From: Acidobacteriota bacterium
GTDB lineage: Bacteria > Acidobacteriota > Terriglobia > Terriglobales > Acidobacteriaceae
DNA length: 64,000 nt
Direction: 5' to 3'
NCBI GenBank assembly: GCA_021813745.1
Contig: JAKAJO010000007.1
Coordinates: 41,208 to 105,207 of the forward strand
Of this stretch, positions 43,512 through 52,118 are shown piece after piece. Position 1 is the stretch's first letter. Each line of letters starts with the position of its first letter. The position numbers and the translations under genes were made by a program. Under the pieces are notes generated by a model. It ran no database searches and was not told where the DNA came from. It was given only the letters and a program-made list of their open reading frames with translations.

Positions 43512-44114
43512 TTAGAACTTATACACCAGTCCCAGCGAGGCACGTGCATTCCATCGGATGTGGGGGGAGTCTCCGTGCTGATATGGAACGACGGTGAAAT
43601 CGGAGAAGACATCGTCGCCGGAAAGACGAAGCGCGACGCGTGGAGTGAATTTGTAATCCATACCCACCCCCACACCGCCCGCCGGCGACGCTGAGGGGGC
43701 GATGTTCACACCTCCTGTATGAGCGATTCCGAGCAGGGCATGGACGAAGATATCGGTTGGCCCGTAAAGGGTCGCGTGGAGCTCGGGCCCGCCAAGGTAA
43801 TAATCCACGCTGGGATTACCTGTTGCGGCGTTCGAAGCGGTCGTCTGCCATGCATAATGGCCTCCATCTGCGCTGAGACCAAAATACTTTCCCCAGTTAC
43901 GCGTCAGCGAAACAGAAAAACCCTGCAGACCGCTTCGTGATTGGTTCACCTGGTTGATGCTGGTGTAGCCCCACCCCGCGAAGGCGGTGTATTTGTAGGT
44001 TGGACCTGTATCCCGGACGTGGGGCTTTTCAGGGGCAATCTGGGCGCCTGCGGATCGGGGCAAAATTACCGCACATGCAGCGGCCAACATCATTAGCAAA
44101 AACGTTCTCTTCAA
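43512..44114 (-). CDS. Small outer-membrane beta-barrel protein
   Basis: A 200-residue protein with a clear signal peptide (KRTFLLMMLAAACAVILPRSAGAQ) followed by an OmpA-like or OmpX-like eight-stranded barrel pattern. Alternating strands include YKYTAFAGWGYTSINQ, LQGFSVSLTRNWGKYFGLSAD and VGVGMDYKFTPRVALRLSGDD. The protein ends in LGLVYKF, a C-terminal aromatic as recognised by the BAM complex. I place the start at TTG 44114, because GAGGAG lies 9 nt upstream and the signal peptide begins there. An open frame extends to 44270 but the extra 52 residues are not signal-like. No specific function can be read. Confidence 0.78.
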   Translation of the reverse strand: MKRTFLLMMLAAACAVILPRSAGAQIAPEKPHVRDTGPTYKYTAFAGWGYTSINQVNQSRSGLQGFSVSLTRNWGKYFGLSADGGHYAWQTTASNAATGNPSVDYYLGGPELHATLYGPTDIFVHALLGIAHTGGVNIAPSASPAGGVGVGMDYKFTPRVALRLSGDDVFSDFTVVPYQHGDSPHIRWNARASLGLVYKF

Positions 44115-44312
44115 TGCCAAACTCTCCTCAATCCTCTGCGGATATACCACCGGCTCAGCCAGATGAAGCTTGATCCGTGATGCGTGTCGCCAGCCTTGGG
44201 CTAGATTGTCTTCCGGTAGACGCGTCAAACTTCTTCCCGTGAGCGCCCTCGGGGTTTTCAACTGATACACATAGACTATCGTTTCCCCCCCACCTAGAAG
44301 AAGGGCAGCACC

Positions 44313-44489
44313 GTGGGCGATGCCATCAATCCTCGGCTTGCGTCGACTTGCGGCATTCCACCGGCGGACGATCTGCTCAAGCAGGTCTTTACTGCCAATT
44401 CAGATGGTTGGCTTTTGCAGCGTAAAAACGATGCTGGACTCCAACAATCGGCTGCCCAGCAAATTCGATTCGCCATATCGTCAATGTGA
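44313..44489 (+). CDS. Possible small protein (58 aa), doubtful
   Basis: A GTG-started frame with AAGGG about 8 nt upstream. The product has a plausible amphipathic composition (ADDLLKQVFTANSDGWLLQ, then Q/A-rich helix), which looks more protein-like than the other frames here. No family is recognised. It lies in an otherwise empty stretch between the outer-membrane protein gene and dxs. It could be a chance open frame. Confidence 0.28.
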   Translation: MGDAINPRLASTCGIPPADDLLKQVFTANSDGWLLQRKNDAGLQQSAAQQIRFAISSM

Positions 44490-44774
44490 TACGGAGCCTT
44501 GCCATCAGCGGCTTTGGAGCAGGAAATTGCCCTGAACAACTTGCGCCGGGTTGACTGGCGCAGTTCTGTGGCGTCAAAACAGCGGCAGGCCGTTAACTTG
44601 CAGATTGTTATACTTAAATGGCACAATTGCGCGGTTTGAAGCAGATCGCACAGGTCGTCGGCAAATAGATTCCGGGGGAGAATCCCAGCAAGGGCGGGAC
44701 TGCATGGGAAGATACTCCGCGGGGCGAGCAGGATACTATCCGGGAGTCCAGGCTTTTCCGGGAGAGGGCACAAC
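44490..44774. other. Intergenic region upstream of dxs
   Basis: 285 bp in which no gene was supported. I looked for a thiamine-pyrophosphate riboswitch because Dxs needs ThDP, but found no TPP core. The last bases, GGGAGAGGG, are the dxs ribosome site. Confidence 0.5.
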
Positions 44775-46664
44775 ATGGGAGCATTGTTGGAGTCGATTCA
44801 TTCGCCAGCCGACGTCAAGCGCCTGAACCATACGCAAATGGGCGAGCTAGCCGATGAGATTCGTGCCTTTCTGATTCAAACTCTCTCCAAAACCGGGGGA
44901 CATCTGGGCCCGAATCTCGGCGTGGTCGAGTTGACCCTTGCCCTGCACGCTGTTTTTGACACGCCGCAGGACAAGATTCTCTTTGACGTGAGTCACCAGG
45001 CCTATGTTCACAAGATTGTGACGGGCCGCCTCGATCGTTTTGCGACGATCCGTCAGCCCGGGGGCCTCAATGGTTTCATGCTTCGCACTGAAAGCGAGCA
45101 TGACTGCTACGGTGCAGGTCATGCAGGAACCGCGCTCTCAGCAGCTCTCGGCATGGCTGTTGCCCGTGATTTGGCCGGAGGCTCGGAGCACATTGTCACC
45201 GTCGCTGGAGATGCAGCGTTCACGAACGGCATCACTTTCGAGGCGCTGAACAACATTGCTGAGCAAACCAAGCGGCTTATTGTGGTGCTCAATGACAATG
45301 AATGGTCCATCGATCGCAATGTAGGGGCAATCGCTCGCCACTTTCATCGCATTGTCACCAACGAGCACTATCGGAGCTTTCACGAATCGGCGGCTCGGCT
45401 TGTGGAGCGCTTCGGCGGAAAGACAGCCGTCAACGTCGTGCGCCGCGCCGAAGAGGCGGCCAAGAGCATGCTTTGGCCTTCGATCCTCTTTGAAGAGTTT
45501 GGTCTGCAATACTTTGGACCGATTGACGGGCACAATATCCCGCTGCTGATTGAAACCTTTCAATTCCTCAAGGCCGAGAATCGCCCGGTTCTTTTGCACG
45601 TGCTTACCCAGAAAGGCCGGGGCTACAAGCCCGCGCTGGATGGGCAGAAGAAGTTTCACGGCCTTGGACCTTATGACCCCGAAACCGGTAAGACGACGCC
45701 GTCGGGACAGCCCACATACTCTGAGGTCTTTGCTTCCACATTGGTGGATCTCGCCAACCGCGACGAGCGGGTCGTCGCGATCACGGCTGCCATGCCAAAC
45801 GGAACGGGGCTTGATCTCTTCCGGCCCCATCATCCGCGGCGGTACTTCGACGTAGGCATCGCGGAAGAACATGCGGTGATTTTTGCCGCAGGGATGGCAA
45901 CGCGTGGCTACCGTCCTGTATGTGCCATTTACTCGACTTTTCTGCAACGCGCATTTGATCCCATCGTGCATGATGTGTGCTTGCAGAAGCTGCCCGTTGT
46001 CTTTTGCATGGATCGCGCCGGTCTCTCGGGCGATGACGGTCCAACACACCACGGACTCTTCGACATCGGCTACCTCCGTACTGTGCCGGACATCGTGTTG
46101 ATGGCGCCGAAGGATGAGGACGAGCTTGCAGACATGATGAAGACCGCGTTGAGTCTGCCGGGTCCTAGTGCCATTCGTTATCCGCGAGGGGCAGTTGAAG
46201 GAGTGGTTCGCAAGCCTGAACCCCAATTGCTGACCGTGGGCAAAGCAGAAGTGATCGCAGACGGCTCCGATGTGGCTATCCTCGGACTCGGGCCAATGAT
46301 CGCGCTCGCCAGGGATCTTGCTGCCAGGCTGGAGCGTGATGGCTTCTCGTCGGCGTTAATCAATCCGCGCTTTGTAAAGCCGCTCGACCGTGAAATGTTG
46401 CAGCATTACGCCCAAAAAGTAGCAGCGATCGTCACCTTTGAGGATCACGCGAAAATGGGTGGATTTGGATCGGCCGTGGTAGAAGCACTCGACGAAATGC
46501 GCCTCGCGGTTCCTGTAGTCCGCATCGGTTGGCCTGACCAGTTTGTCGAGCATGGAAAGGTGGACGCCCTCCGTGCTCGCTATGGCCTCACCCCTGACGA
46601 TGCCTTCACGCAAGTCTTGCCGCTACTGAAGCACCGTCAGCGTCGCACGCTGGTGGCAAGCTGA
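44775..46664 (+). CDS. dxs: 1-deoxy-D-xylulose-5-phosphate synthase
   Basis: First enzyme of the methylerythritol phosphate route to isoprenoids: joins pyruvate and glyceraldehyde 3-phosphate using ThDP. The 629-residue protein has TGGHLGPNLGVVELTLALH at the N-terminus and FDVSHQAYVHKIVTGR. The ThDP motif runs from GDAAFTNGITFEALNN to VLNDNEWSI. The transketolase pyrimidine-binding region has YFDVGIAEEHAVIFAAGMA and DRAGLSGDDGPTHHG. Length and order are normal. A good ribosome site GGGAGAGGG precedes ATG 44775. It supplies precursors for the undecaprenyl carrier used by the nearby murein genes, though no operon link exists. Confidence 0.96.
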   Translation: MGALLESIHSPADVKRLNHTQMGELADEIRAFLIQTLSKTGGHLGPNLGVVELTLALHAVFDTPQDKILFDVSHQAYVHKIVTGRLDRFATIRQPGGLNGFMLRTESEHDCYGAGHAGTALSAALGMAVARDLAGGSEHIVTVAGDAAFTNGITFEALNNIAEQTKRLIVVLNDNEWSIDRNVGAIARHFHRIVTNEHYRSFHESAARLVERFGGKTAVNVVRRAEEAAKSMLWPSILFEEFGLQYFGPIDGHNIPLLIETFQFLKAENRPVLLHVLTQKGRGYKPALDGQKKFHGLGPYDPETGKTTPSGQPTYSEVFASTLVDLANRDERVVAITAAMPNGTGLDLFRPHHPRRYFDVGIAEEHAVIFAAGMATRGYRPVCAIYSTFLQRAFDPIVHDVCLQKLPVVFCMDRAGLSGDDGPTHHGLFDIGYLRTVPDIVLMAPKDEDELADMMKTALSLPGPSAIRYPRGAVEGVVRKPEPQLLTVGKAEVIADGSDVAILGLGPMIALARDLAARLERDGFSSALINPRFVKPLDREMLQHYAQKVAAIVTFEDHAKMGGFGSAVVEALDEMRLAVPVVRIGWPDQFVEHGKVDALRARYGLTPDDAFTQVLPLLKHRQRRTLVAS

Positions 46665-46785
46665 GCATCTGAATCACTCCAAGGTGCAGTCGTCCTCTCA
46701 CCGCGCAGTAATCATGCTGGTCCGCAAGTATTGCCAGCTTAAAACGCTTTTGCTGCGCGTATGCGACAATCCGAATCAGAACGTG

Positions 46786-48270
46786 ATGATGCGAATCCTT
46801 CGTAGTGTTTCCGCTTGTTTCGTGGCAGTGACGTGTGTACCGATCGTTTGTTGTTCCCAGGTCGCCATCCCACTGCAAGCGGCACCGGCTCCTCCGGCTC
46901 CCCTTGTACTGGCTGGCGGAACAGTGATTGACGTTTCCAATTGGGGACGCTCCGCACACGATCTTAAAGATGCCATCATAATTGTCAATCAAGGTCTGAT
47001 TAATGCAGTGGGCTCTCGAGACGAGGTCCCCATTCCTAAAGGAGCCCGCGTAATTGACTGCACAGGAAAGTTCCTGATCCCCGGCCTCGTGGATGGCTTT
47101 GCGGGCATGAGCAGTCAGGGACAGGCCAACGCGGACCTGTACATGGGCGTCACCACCGTGGTTGCGCGCGCGGACAACGAGCGCGGTCGCATTGATTTTG
47201 CCGCAACTCCCAAGCCACATCTCTATCCAGTGGATTCAGTCGGATCCACGGACAACTGGAGCCTGTTGACCGGGCAAAAGGGTTGGTCATCCATTCTTCG
47301 TGTAAATGGGCACCCCACCGAATTGGGACCAGAAGTCACATCCCGGCAGATGCTCGACACCGCACAGTTGGGTACGCGCGCAATCTGGCTTGGGCCCGAT
47401 CTGACGGCGGCCAATACGCAATGGATCATCACCCGAGCACACCAGATGGGACTGGTGACCTACGGAGAATTTGTCTCCACGCCATACAACGTCGGAATCG
47501 AAGCTGGTGTGGATGTGCTTGTGCATATGGGGCGCTATGAACTGGGTGTCATTCCAGATGAACTGCAGCGGCCCCTCGTCGACGATCCATATGGCACAGC
47601 CGCTACCACCGCGTACGATTACGCACAGCATCTCCCGCCCACCGATCCGCACGTGAGATCGTATGCCCGCATTGTGGTCGCTCACCGAACGGCTCTGCTC
47701 CCAACTTTCAGCGAATATTTCTTGCGTCTGCCGGGTCATCGAAATCTCTGGAATGAGCCCGCCGCAGCCCTACTGAATGCAGCTAACCTGTCGAATCCTC
47801 CTGATCGAGCCTCAGGAGAAATGATGTACCCCCTTGCGCCCTGGACACGGCACCTGCCAAACGCTGCCCAGCGATGGCTGGAGGAAGGACAAAGAAAGAA
47901 GGCCGATCAGGCCGCTATGCGCTTGTGGCAGATCAACGAGGCCATTTTCTCGGCAGGCCCACACTACCTTGCTGCCTCCGGAGCACCAGCCATGGGAACA
48001 ATGCCCGGCATCTCGTTGCATACCGAATTGGAAATGCTTGTTCGACTCGGGCTTTCTCCGCGCGAAGCGCTGGCGGCCGCCACGAACAACTATGCCCTGC
48101 AGTTCGGATGGCGTGAACTGGGCCAGATTATGCCCGGTCGGCGCGCAGACATCCTCGTCGTCGACGGTGATCCCACTACCAACATCTGGAATGTTCGTCG
48201 TATCTCGACCCTGATCCTCGACGGAAACATCGTGGACCGCGAGGCCCTCTTAACCGACAGAAGGCCCTGA
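46786..48270 (+). CDS. Exported amidohydrolase-like protein lacking metal ligands
   Basis: A 494-residue protein with a signal peptide (RSVSACFVAVTCVPIVCCSQVA) and an imidazolonepropionase-type amidohydrolase fold. The first beta-domain GGTVIDVSNWG...IVNQGLINAVGSRDEVPIPKGARVID is intact. The normally invariant HxH after the PGLVD motif is replaced: PGLVDGFAGMSSQG. The catalytic Asp region, usually GTD, is also changed (AASGAPAMGTMPGISLHTELEM). The C-terminal GRRADILVVDGDPTTNI is typical. Thus it is probably a pseudoenzyme or uses a different chemistry. Start ATG 46786 or 46789 cannot be separated. It is 121 nt after dxs on the same strand and has no obvious own terminator. Confidence 0.8.
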   Translation: MMRILRSVSACFVAVTCVPIVCCSQVAIPLQAAPAPPAPLVLAGGTVIDVSNWGRSAHDLKDAIIIVNQGLINAVGSRDEVPIPKGARVIDCTGKFLIPGLVDGFAGMSSQGQANADLYMGVTTVVARADNERGRIDFAATPKPHLYPVDSVGSTDNWSLLTGQKGWSSILRVNGHPTELGPEVTSRQMLDTAQLGTRAIWLGPDLTAANTQWIITRAHQMGLVTYGEFVSTPYNVGIEAGVDVLVHMGRYELGVIPDELQRPLVDDPYGTAATTAYDYAQHLPPTDPHVRSYARIVVAHRTALLPTFSEYFLRLPGHRNLWNEPAAALLNAANLSNPPDRASGEMMYPLAPWTRHLPNAAQRWLEEGQRKKADQAAMRLWQINEAIFSAGPHYLAASGAPAMGTMPGISLHTELEMLVRLGLSPREALAAATNNYALQFGWRELGQIMPGRRADILVVDGDPTTNIWNVRRISTLILDGNIVDREALLTDRRP

Positions 48271-48275
48271 TTCTA

Positions 48276-48827
48276 CTACTGCGATTCATCGGATTGTTTC
48301 AGAGCAGCGCGCAGCAGGTCGGGCAGTCTGCGCTGCCGTTGGAGAAACGATCGGGCCAGCAGCTTGCGCACGAGTGGCACACCTGAAGAACCCAACCAAC
48401 CAAACGGAAGTGCAAACTCAATTGAGTCCGTGACGCGGGTTCCCTCGATTCCATCGCGCTGCTCTGGTTCAATTCCGTGACGATGACGAAAGCATTCGAA
48501 TGGGCCCTCGATCTGCTCATCGCTGAAATGGTGATTCCACTCAAAGTCAATGATCCGCGCCACCCAATGAAGGCGCAATGGGAGTAGAGGTATAGGCAAA
48601 AAACTGATGGTGATTTCAGATCCAATGCCCGCGACGGTCGTCGACCCCAATCTCAATTGCTTCATCGCCGAAGATATCGCAGGTGGAACCAGGCGCGCGT
48701 TTTCAATCATGGTCTTCTGTTCTGGAGGCATCAATGCCGGCAGATTGACCGGATTCGCGAAAAACGCAAAAACTGCGCCAGCAGGATATGGAACCCAATG
48801 CTGCGCCGTAAAGTGTTCGCTCCTCAC
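48276..48827 (-). CDS. SRPBCC (START-like) family protein
   Basis: A 183-residue protein of the SRPBCC/Coq10-START ligand-binding superfamily, similar to bacterial cell-division-inhibitor-like YfcH N-terminal extensions and polyketide-cyclase-like proteins. Visible features are EHFTAQHWVPYPAGAVFAFF at the N-terminus, ITISFLPIPLLPLRLHWVARI in the middle strands and RVTDSIEFALPFGWLGS toward the end. GTG 48827 gives the N-terminus expected for the family, with GGGA about 8 nt upstream. A TTG at 48953 would add 42 unsupported residues. It is convergent with the amidohydrolase-like gene, 5 nt apart. The bound ligand is unknown. Confidence 0.72.
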   Translation of the reverse strand: MRSEHFTAQHWVPYPAGAVFAFFANPVNLPALMPPEQKTMIENARLVPPAISSAMKQLRLGSTTVAGIGSEITISFLPIPLLPLRLHWVARIIDFEWNHHFSDEQIEGPFECFRHRHGIEPEQRDGIEGTRVTDSIEFALPFGWLGSSGVPLVRKLLARSFLQRQRRLPDLLRAALKQSDESQ

Positions 48828-49245
48828 GGTCTTATTCCCGTGGTATTCATATCGCTCTGTTGAGACATCGCCAGTCCTTAGTTGAGTTCCAGAAGCCCTC
48901 GAGATCCAAATTTTAAAGGCACTTGGAAGAGAATCCCCCAAGCTCACAAACAAGCGGGCAACCTTCTGGATTTAGCACTCGAAATGCATGCGGCAGAAAA
49001 CTAAATCAAGTCTTGATTCAGAATCCCGATGCAACTACCACCTCTTTGAATGCGCCGGCTTGCCGATCGGACTCCGTCAATCCATCGGCATTACCACGCA
49101 GCACAAAAGCCGCGCACAATTTGTCGATGAGAATGAACCCCGGACGCCTTTGAGAAATGTTGGCTCCATCATGTAACGTAAACCTTAATCGGACCTGTAA
49201 TCCCGTTGCCGAGAGGGAATCATCGGAGCGTATAAAAAAGGTCGC
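48828..49245. other. Intergenic region, no gene supported
   Basis: About 418 bp between divergent genes. A plus-strand frame of 62 codons at 48988-49176 is open but lacks a ribosome site and resembles nothing known, so I do not call it. The region probably carries the divergent promoters; TATAAA at about 49231 lies 9 nt before the ATG of the next gene. Confidence 0.4.
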
Positions 49246-49728
49246 ATGAAATTACGAAGGCACAATCGCCTTCTGCTGCTCATCGCGGCCTATAAAGCTC
49301 TGCAGGCATCGTTGTTTGTTGCCGTTGGGTTCGGCGCTTTGCATCTGTTACACAAGGATGCAAGCGACGTGCTCGCCCAGGTTACCGTAGCTCTCCGCTT
49401 CAATCCCGAATCCCGCTTCGTCAATTTCATCCTGGACCAGGCAGCTCTGCTCAACGATCCGATCTTGCGACGCATTGGACTCGTTGCTTTCATTTATGCC
49501 GCCGTTAGCTTGCTTGAAGGCGCGGGGCTTTATCTTGAAAAGGCGTGGGGCGAATACCTGACATTGGTTATTACCGCTTCATTTCTGCCTTGGGAGGTCT
49601 TCGAGGTCTTTCACCGACACACCTGGGTGAGGATTACGCTTCTCATTGTGAACGCCATGGTCTTCATCTACCTGCTTCGCATCGTCTCGCATCGAAGAAA
49701 GCTAACGGAAAGCATCGAAGGCGACTAA
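49246..49728 (+). CDS. DUF2127 family membrane protein
   Basis: A 160-residue inner-membrane protein with about four helices. It begins LLLLIAAYKALQASLFVAVGFGALHLLH and has LVAFIYAAVSLLEGAGLYLEKAWGEYLTLVITASFLPWEVFEVFHR, the hallmark region of DUF2127 (GLxLxKxWGEYLTxxxTxxFLPxEV). Family function is unknown. AAGG precedes the ATG, with TATAAA a little further upstream. It is the last gene before the dcw cluster, on the same strand, but separated from it by 419 bp and the dcw promoter. Confidence 0.88.
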   Translation: MKLRRHNRLLLLIAAYKALQASLFVAVGFGALHLLHKDASDVLAQVTVALRFNPESRFVNFILDQAALLNDPILRRIGLVAFIYAAVSLLEGAGLYLEKAWGEYLTLVITASFLPWEVFEVFHRHTWVRITLLIVNAMVFIYLLRIVSHRRKLTESIEGD

Positions 49729-49919
49729 TCCGCCATCTCCCTCCCTAGCGCAAATTCTCGGTCCTGGGAATCTGCGTTCTCCTGCTCGGAATCCGCCCAG
49801 TAAACACTACAGGTGGTATGTAACATTTTATGATCTCCCATTAGCAGACTCCCCTCCCGCAGATTGACCATAAGTCAAGTACTCAGAAGGACTTTTTGTA
49901 CTCCCAACCGCTTTTGCTA

Positions 49920-49948
49920 TTGGAGTTCGCAGAAAGGTGGGCTATGAT
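49920..49948 (+). promoter_or_regulatory. Probable promoter of the dcw cluster
   Basis: TTGGAG (49920-49925), a 17-nt spacer and TATGAT (49943-49948) form a good vegetative promoter about 200 bp before mraZ. It lies just upstream of the 10-bp repeats at 49961-49990, which fits autoregulation by MraZ. Confidence 0.6.
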
Positions 49949-49960
49949 CGTTCCTGAAGT

Positions 49961-49990
49961 GGAGTAAAAGGGAGCAAAAGGGAGTCAATT
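49961..49990 (+). promoter_or_regulatory. MraZ-type operator: three 10-bp direct repeats
   Basis: GGAGTAAAAG, GGAGCAAAAG and GGAGTCAATT follow each other without a gap; with the preceding G each unit reads GGGAG or TGGAG plus five spacer bases. MraZ proteins bind runs of short G-rich boxes (TGGGN-like) spaced by 5 nt, i.e. 10-bp period, upstream of their own gene. The repeats start 12 bp downstream of the -10 hexamer, a position suited for repression. Confidence 0.68.
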
Positions 49991-50147
49991 GATTGAATTC
50001 CTACATAAGACTACCCGAATTTCTCCTAATGGGCGGCGGAATTGGAGCTGAAAGAGCCTTGGAACCACTTTGGGTAACCCTGGCAGCGGCCGATTCAGCG
50101 CACAGCATGTGAGTTGATTTGCTGATCGGTATGGAGAGGCAGTGACG

Positions 50148-50597
50148 ATGTTTCGTGGTAACCATCCAGCAAAGGTGGACGAAAAGGGACGGCTCAAGCT
50201 GCCGTCCGCCTTTAAGCAGCTGATGGACGCCATGAATGTGACCCAGTTTTATGTCACCAGTACGGACGGAAAGTCAGCCGAGATCTGGCCATTGCCCGAG
50301 TGGGAGAAGCGGGAAGAACTGTTAGCAGACTCGAGCACGCTGGACGACGCCGTGCGAAAGTACCTGAACATCACCAGTTATTACGGGCAACAAGTAGAGA
50401 TGGATAGTCAGGCGCGGATCCTTTTGCCGCAGATTCTCCGGAACTCCGCAAAGCTCGACGCTGAAGTGACCGTTTTCGGAATGAGGACGTATCTCGAAGT
50501 CCACAACCGCGAAAGCTTCGAGCGCGAGCTGCCCAGCAATGAGTTGACGGCAGAAGATCGCAAAGCAATGGCGGCCCTTCTGGGGCGGCGCAGTTGA
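50148..50597 (+). CDS. mraZ: Transcriptional regulator MraZ
   Basis: First gene of the dcw cluster; a DNA-binding protein of the AbrB/SpoVT-like swapped-hairpin fold that represses its own operon. The 149-residue protein holds two MraZ repeats: FRGNHPAKVDEKGRLKLPSAFK and, in the second half, VEMDSQARILLPQILRNSA, each with the conserved D-x-x-G/A-R-x-x-L/LP pattern. ATG 50148 is favoured over GTG 50142 because GAGAGG lies about 8 nt upstream. It is followed by rsmH after 24 nt. The repeats at 49961-49990 are the probable operator. Confidence 0.95.
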   Translation: MFRGNHPAKVDEKGRLKLPSAFKQLMDAMNVTQFYVTSTDGKSAEIWPLPEWEKREELLADSSTLDDAVRKYLNITSYYGQQVEMDSQARILLPQILRNSAKLDAEVTVFGMRTYLEVHNRESFERELPSNELTAEDRKAMAALLGRRS

Positions 50598-50621
50598 AGT
50601 GAATCCCCCAAGGGGGAGCGC

Positions 50622-51548
50622 ATGACGAATTCGAGTAAACGCCATGTGCCAGTTCTTTTACACGAAGCGATTGAGTTTCTCCATGTGCGACCGGGCGGCG
50701 TTTATGTGGACTGCACGCTGGGCATGGCAGGCCACGCCGTAGAAATTGCGCAGCGGCTCGGGCCAAGAGGTCGGCTGATTGGCTTTGACCGGGATCCTCA
50801 GGCAATGGAGCTGGCCCGGATAAATTTGGGCGAGCTCGCAGGCGAATTAGGTAAGGCCATGCCCCAGATCACGCTGATTGGCGAAGCATTCGGGTCGATT
50901 GCCAGCCACCTTCAGCCGGCATCGCTGGATGGAATTTTGGCGGATATCGGGGTCAGCAGCCTTCAGTTGGACGAGGCGCACAGGGGATTCAGTTTTAAGG
51001 CGGATGGGCCGCTGGATATGCGGATGGATACGCGTTCCGGCCTGACCGCCGAACAAGTGGTGAATGAGGTGAGCGAGCGAGAGCTGGCGGACCTTATTTA
51101 CGAATACGGAGAGGAAAGGAGGTCGCGGAGAATCGCCAGAGCCATTGTTCGCGGGCGGCCGGTGACAACAACAGGGCAACTTGCCCGGATTGTTGCAGCC
51201 GCCGCCCCGGCAATGAAACAGGACAAAATTCATCCGGCAACTCGTACTTTTCAGGCGCTCCGGATTCGAGTGAATAGCGAGCTCGACGAAATTCACAGGT
51301 TGATGGAGGCCGCACCAGAGTTGCTTAAGCCCTCCGGACGTATCGTCATTATCAGTTTTCATTCATTGGAAGATCGCATCGTGAAAGACAGTTTGCGCGA
51401 GGGGTCGCGGAAGGGATTCTGGGAGATTTTGACAAAGAAGCCTGTAATTGCAGGCGAAGACGAAACGGAACGTAATCCGCGCGCACGCAGTGCGAAGTTA
51501 CGGGCAGCGGAAAAGAAGTCGAACGCAGGCCAAAACACGGAACGTTGA
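50622..51548 (+). CDS. rsmH: 16S rRNA (cytosine(1402)-N(4))-methyltransferase RsmH
   Basis: Methylates N4 of C1402 in 16S rRNA using S-adenosylmethionine (formerly MraW). The 308-residue protein starts HVPVLLHEAIEFLHVRPGG, with the SAM-binding GVYVDCTLGMAGHA, and continues with DGILADIGVSSLQLDEAHRG, RGFSFKADGPLDMRMD, and the C-terminal ATRTFQALRIRVNSEL and IISFHSLEDRIVK. All landmarks and length agree with the family. AAGGGGGAG precedes the ATG. It lies between mraZ and ftsL as in most dcw clusters. Confidence 0.97.
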   Translation: MTNSSKRHVPVLLHEAIEFLHVRPGGVYVDCTLGMAGHAVEIAQRLGPRGRLIGFDRDPQAMELARINLGELAGELGKAMPQITLIGEAFGSIASHLQPASLDGILADIGVSSLQLDEAHRGFSFKADGPLDMRMDTRSGLTAEQVVNEVSERELADLIYEYGEERRSRRIARAIVRGRPVTTTGQLARIVAAAAPAMKQDKIHPATRTFQALRIRVNSELDEIHRLMEAAPELLKPSGRIVIISFHSLEDRIVKDSLREGSRKGFWEILTKKPVIAGEDETERNPRARSAKLRAAEKKSNAGQNTER

Positions 51549-51572
51549 GGTTGCGAGGCAAGGAGAAGCACC

Positions 51573-52082
51573 ATGGCAGCATGTACAACCACTTATAACG
51601 AGATTGGTCACGGTTGGCCGGCACGGGTTGCCGAGCGCAATGCAGCGCTCCTTGAGCAGCAGCCTTTGCGCCGCAGAGGCGTGCGGACACCCGAAATCAT
51701 GCTTACCAGACACTTTGACAACTCCCGCCTGGTAAAGACACCGGATCCAGTGCGCTTGCACCAGATGAGTATCTTTTCCGCCGCACTCTTTGTGCTCTTT
51801 TCGCTGGTGATGTTCTATGGGCTGCAGCACTTCAGTGCGATTGAAGGGTCATATCATCTCGAGGCAGAGAAGCAGCTACGCAACCAATTGCGTGAAGAGA
51901 ATCGGCAATTGCGCCTGACCGAGGCCGAGCTTTCACAGCCGTCACGCATCGATGGACTTGCGCGACAAATGGGGATGGCGGCACCGCAGCCTGGACAGGT
52001 CGTACATGGAGAGATGCACCCTGACCTAATGAGTGCTCCCGTGATGGCTCAGGTAACACCGCCTCCATCGCCTGCACGATAG
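51573..52082 (+). CDS. ftsL: Cell division protein FtsL-like
   Basis: A 169-residue bitopic membrane protein in the ftsL position between rsmH and ftsI. A cytoplasmic N-terminus of about 65 residues is followed by one transmembrane helix (SIFSAALFVLFSLVMFYGLQH, about 66-86) and a periplasmic coiled coil (EAEKQLRNQLREENRQLRLTEAEL). The Pro/Ala-rich tail is short. FtsL sequences are very divergent, so identification rests on topology, coiled coil, and location. It would form the FtsQLB complex; the other partners are not in this window. Confidence 0.82.
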   Translation: MAACTTTYNEIGHGWPARVAERNAALLEQQPLRRRGVRTPEIMLTRHFDNSRLVKTPDPVRLHQMSIFSAALFVLFSLVMFYGLQHFSAIEGSYHLEAEKQLRNQLREENRQLRLTEAELSQPSRIDGLARQMGMAAPQPGQVVHGEMHPDLMSAPVMAQVTPPPSPAR

Positions 52083-52118
52083 ACTTTTGATCATAGAACC
52101 ACTTCAGAGCAACCTTGG

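Noticed and set aside
44490..44774. TPP riboswitch in front of dxs
   Set aside because: No CTGAGA-type TPP core or paired helices were found, only scattered G-rich stretches.
48988..49176. 62-codon plus-strand open frame
   Set aside because: No ribosome site, no recognisable family and located in a probable divergent promoter region.
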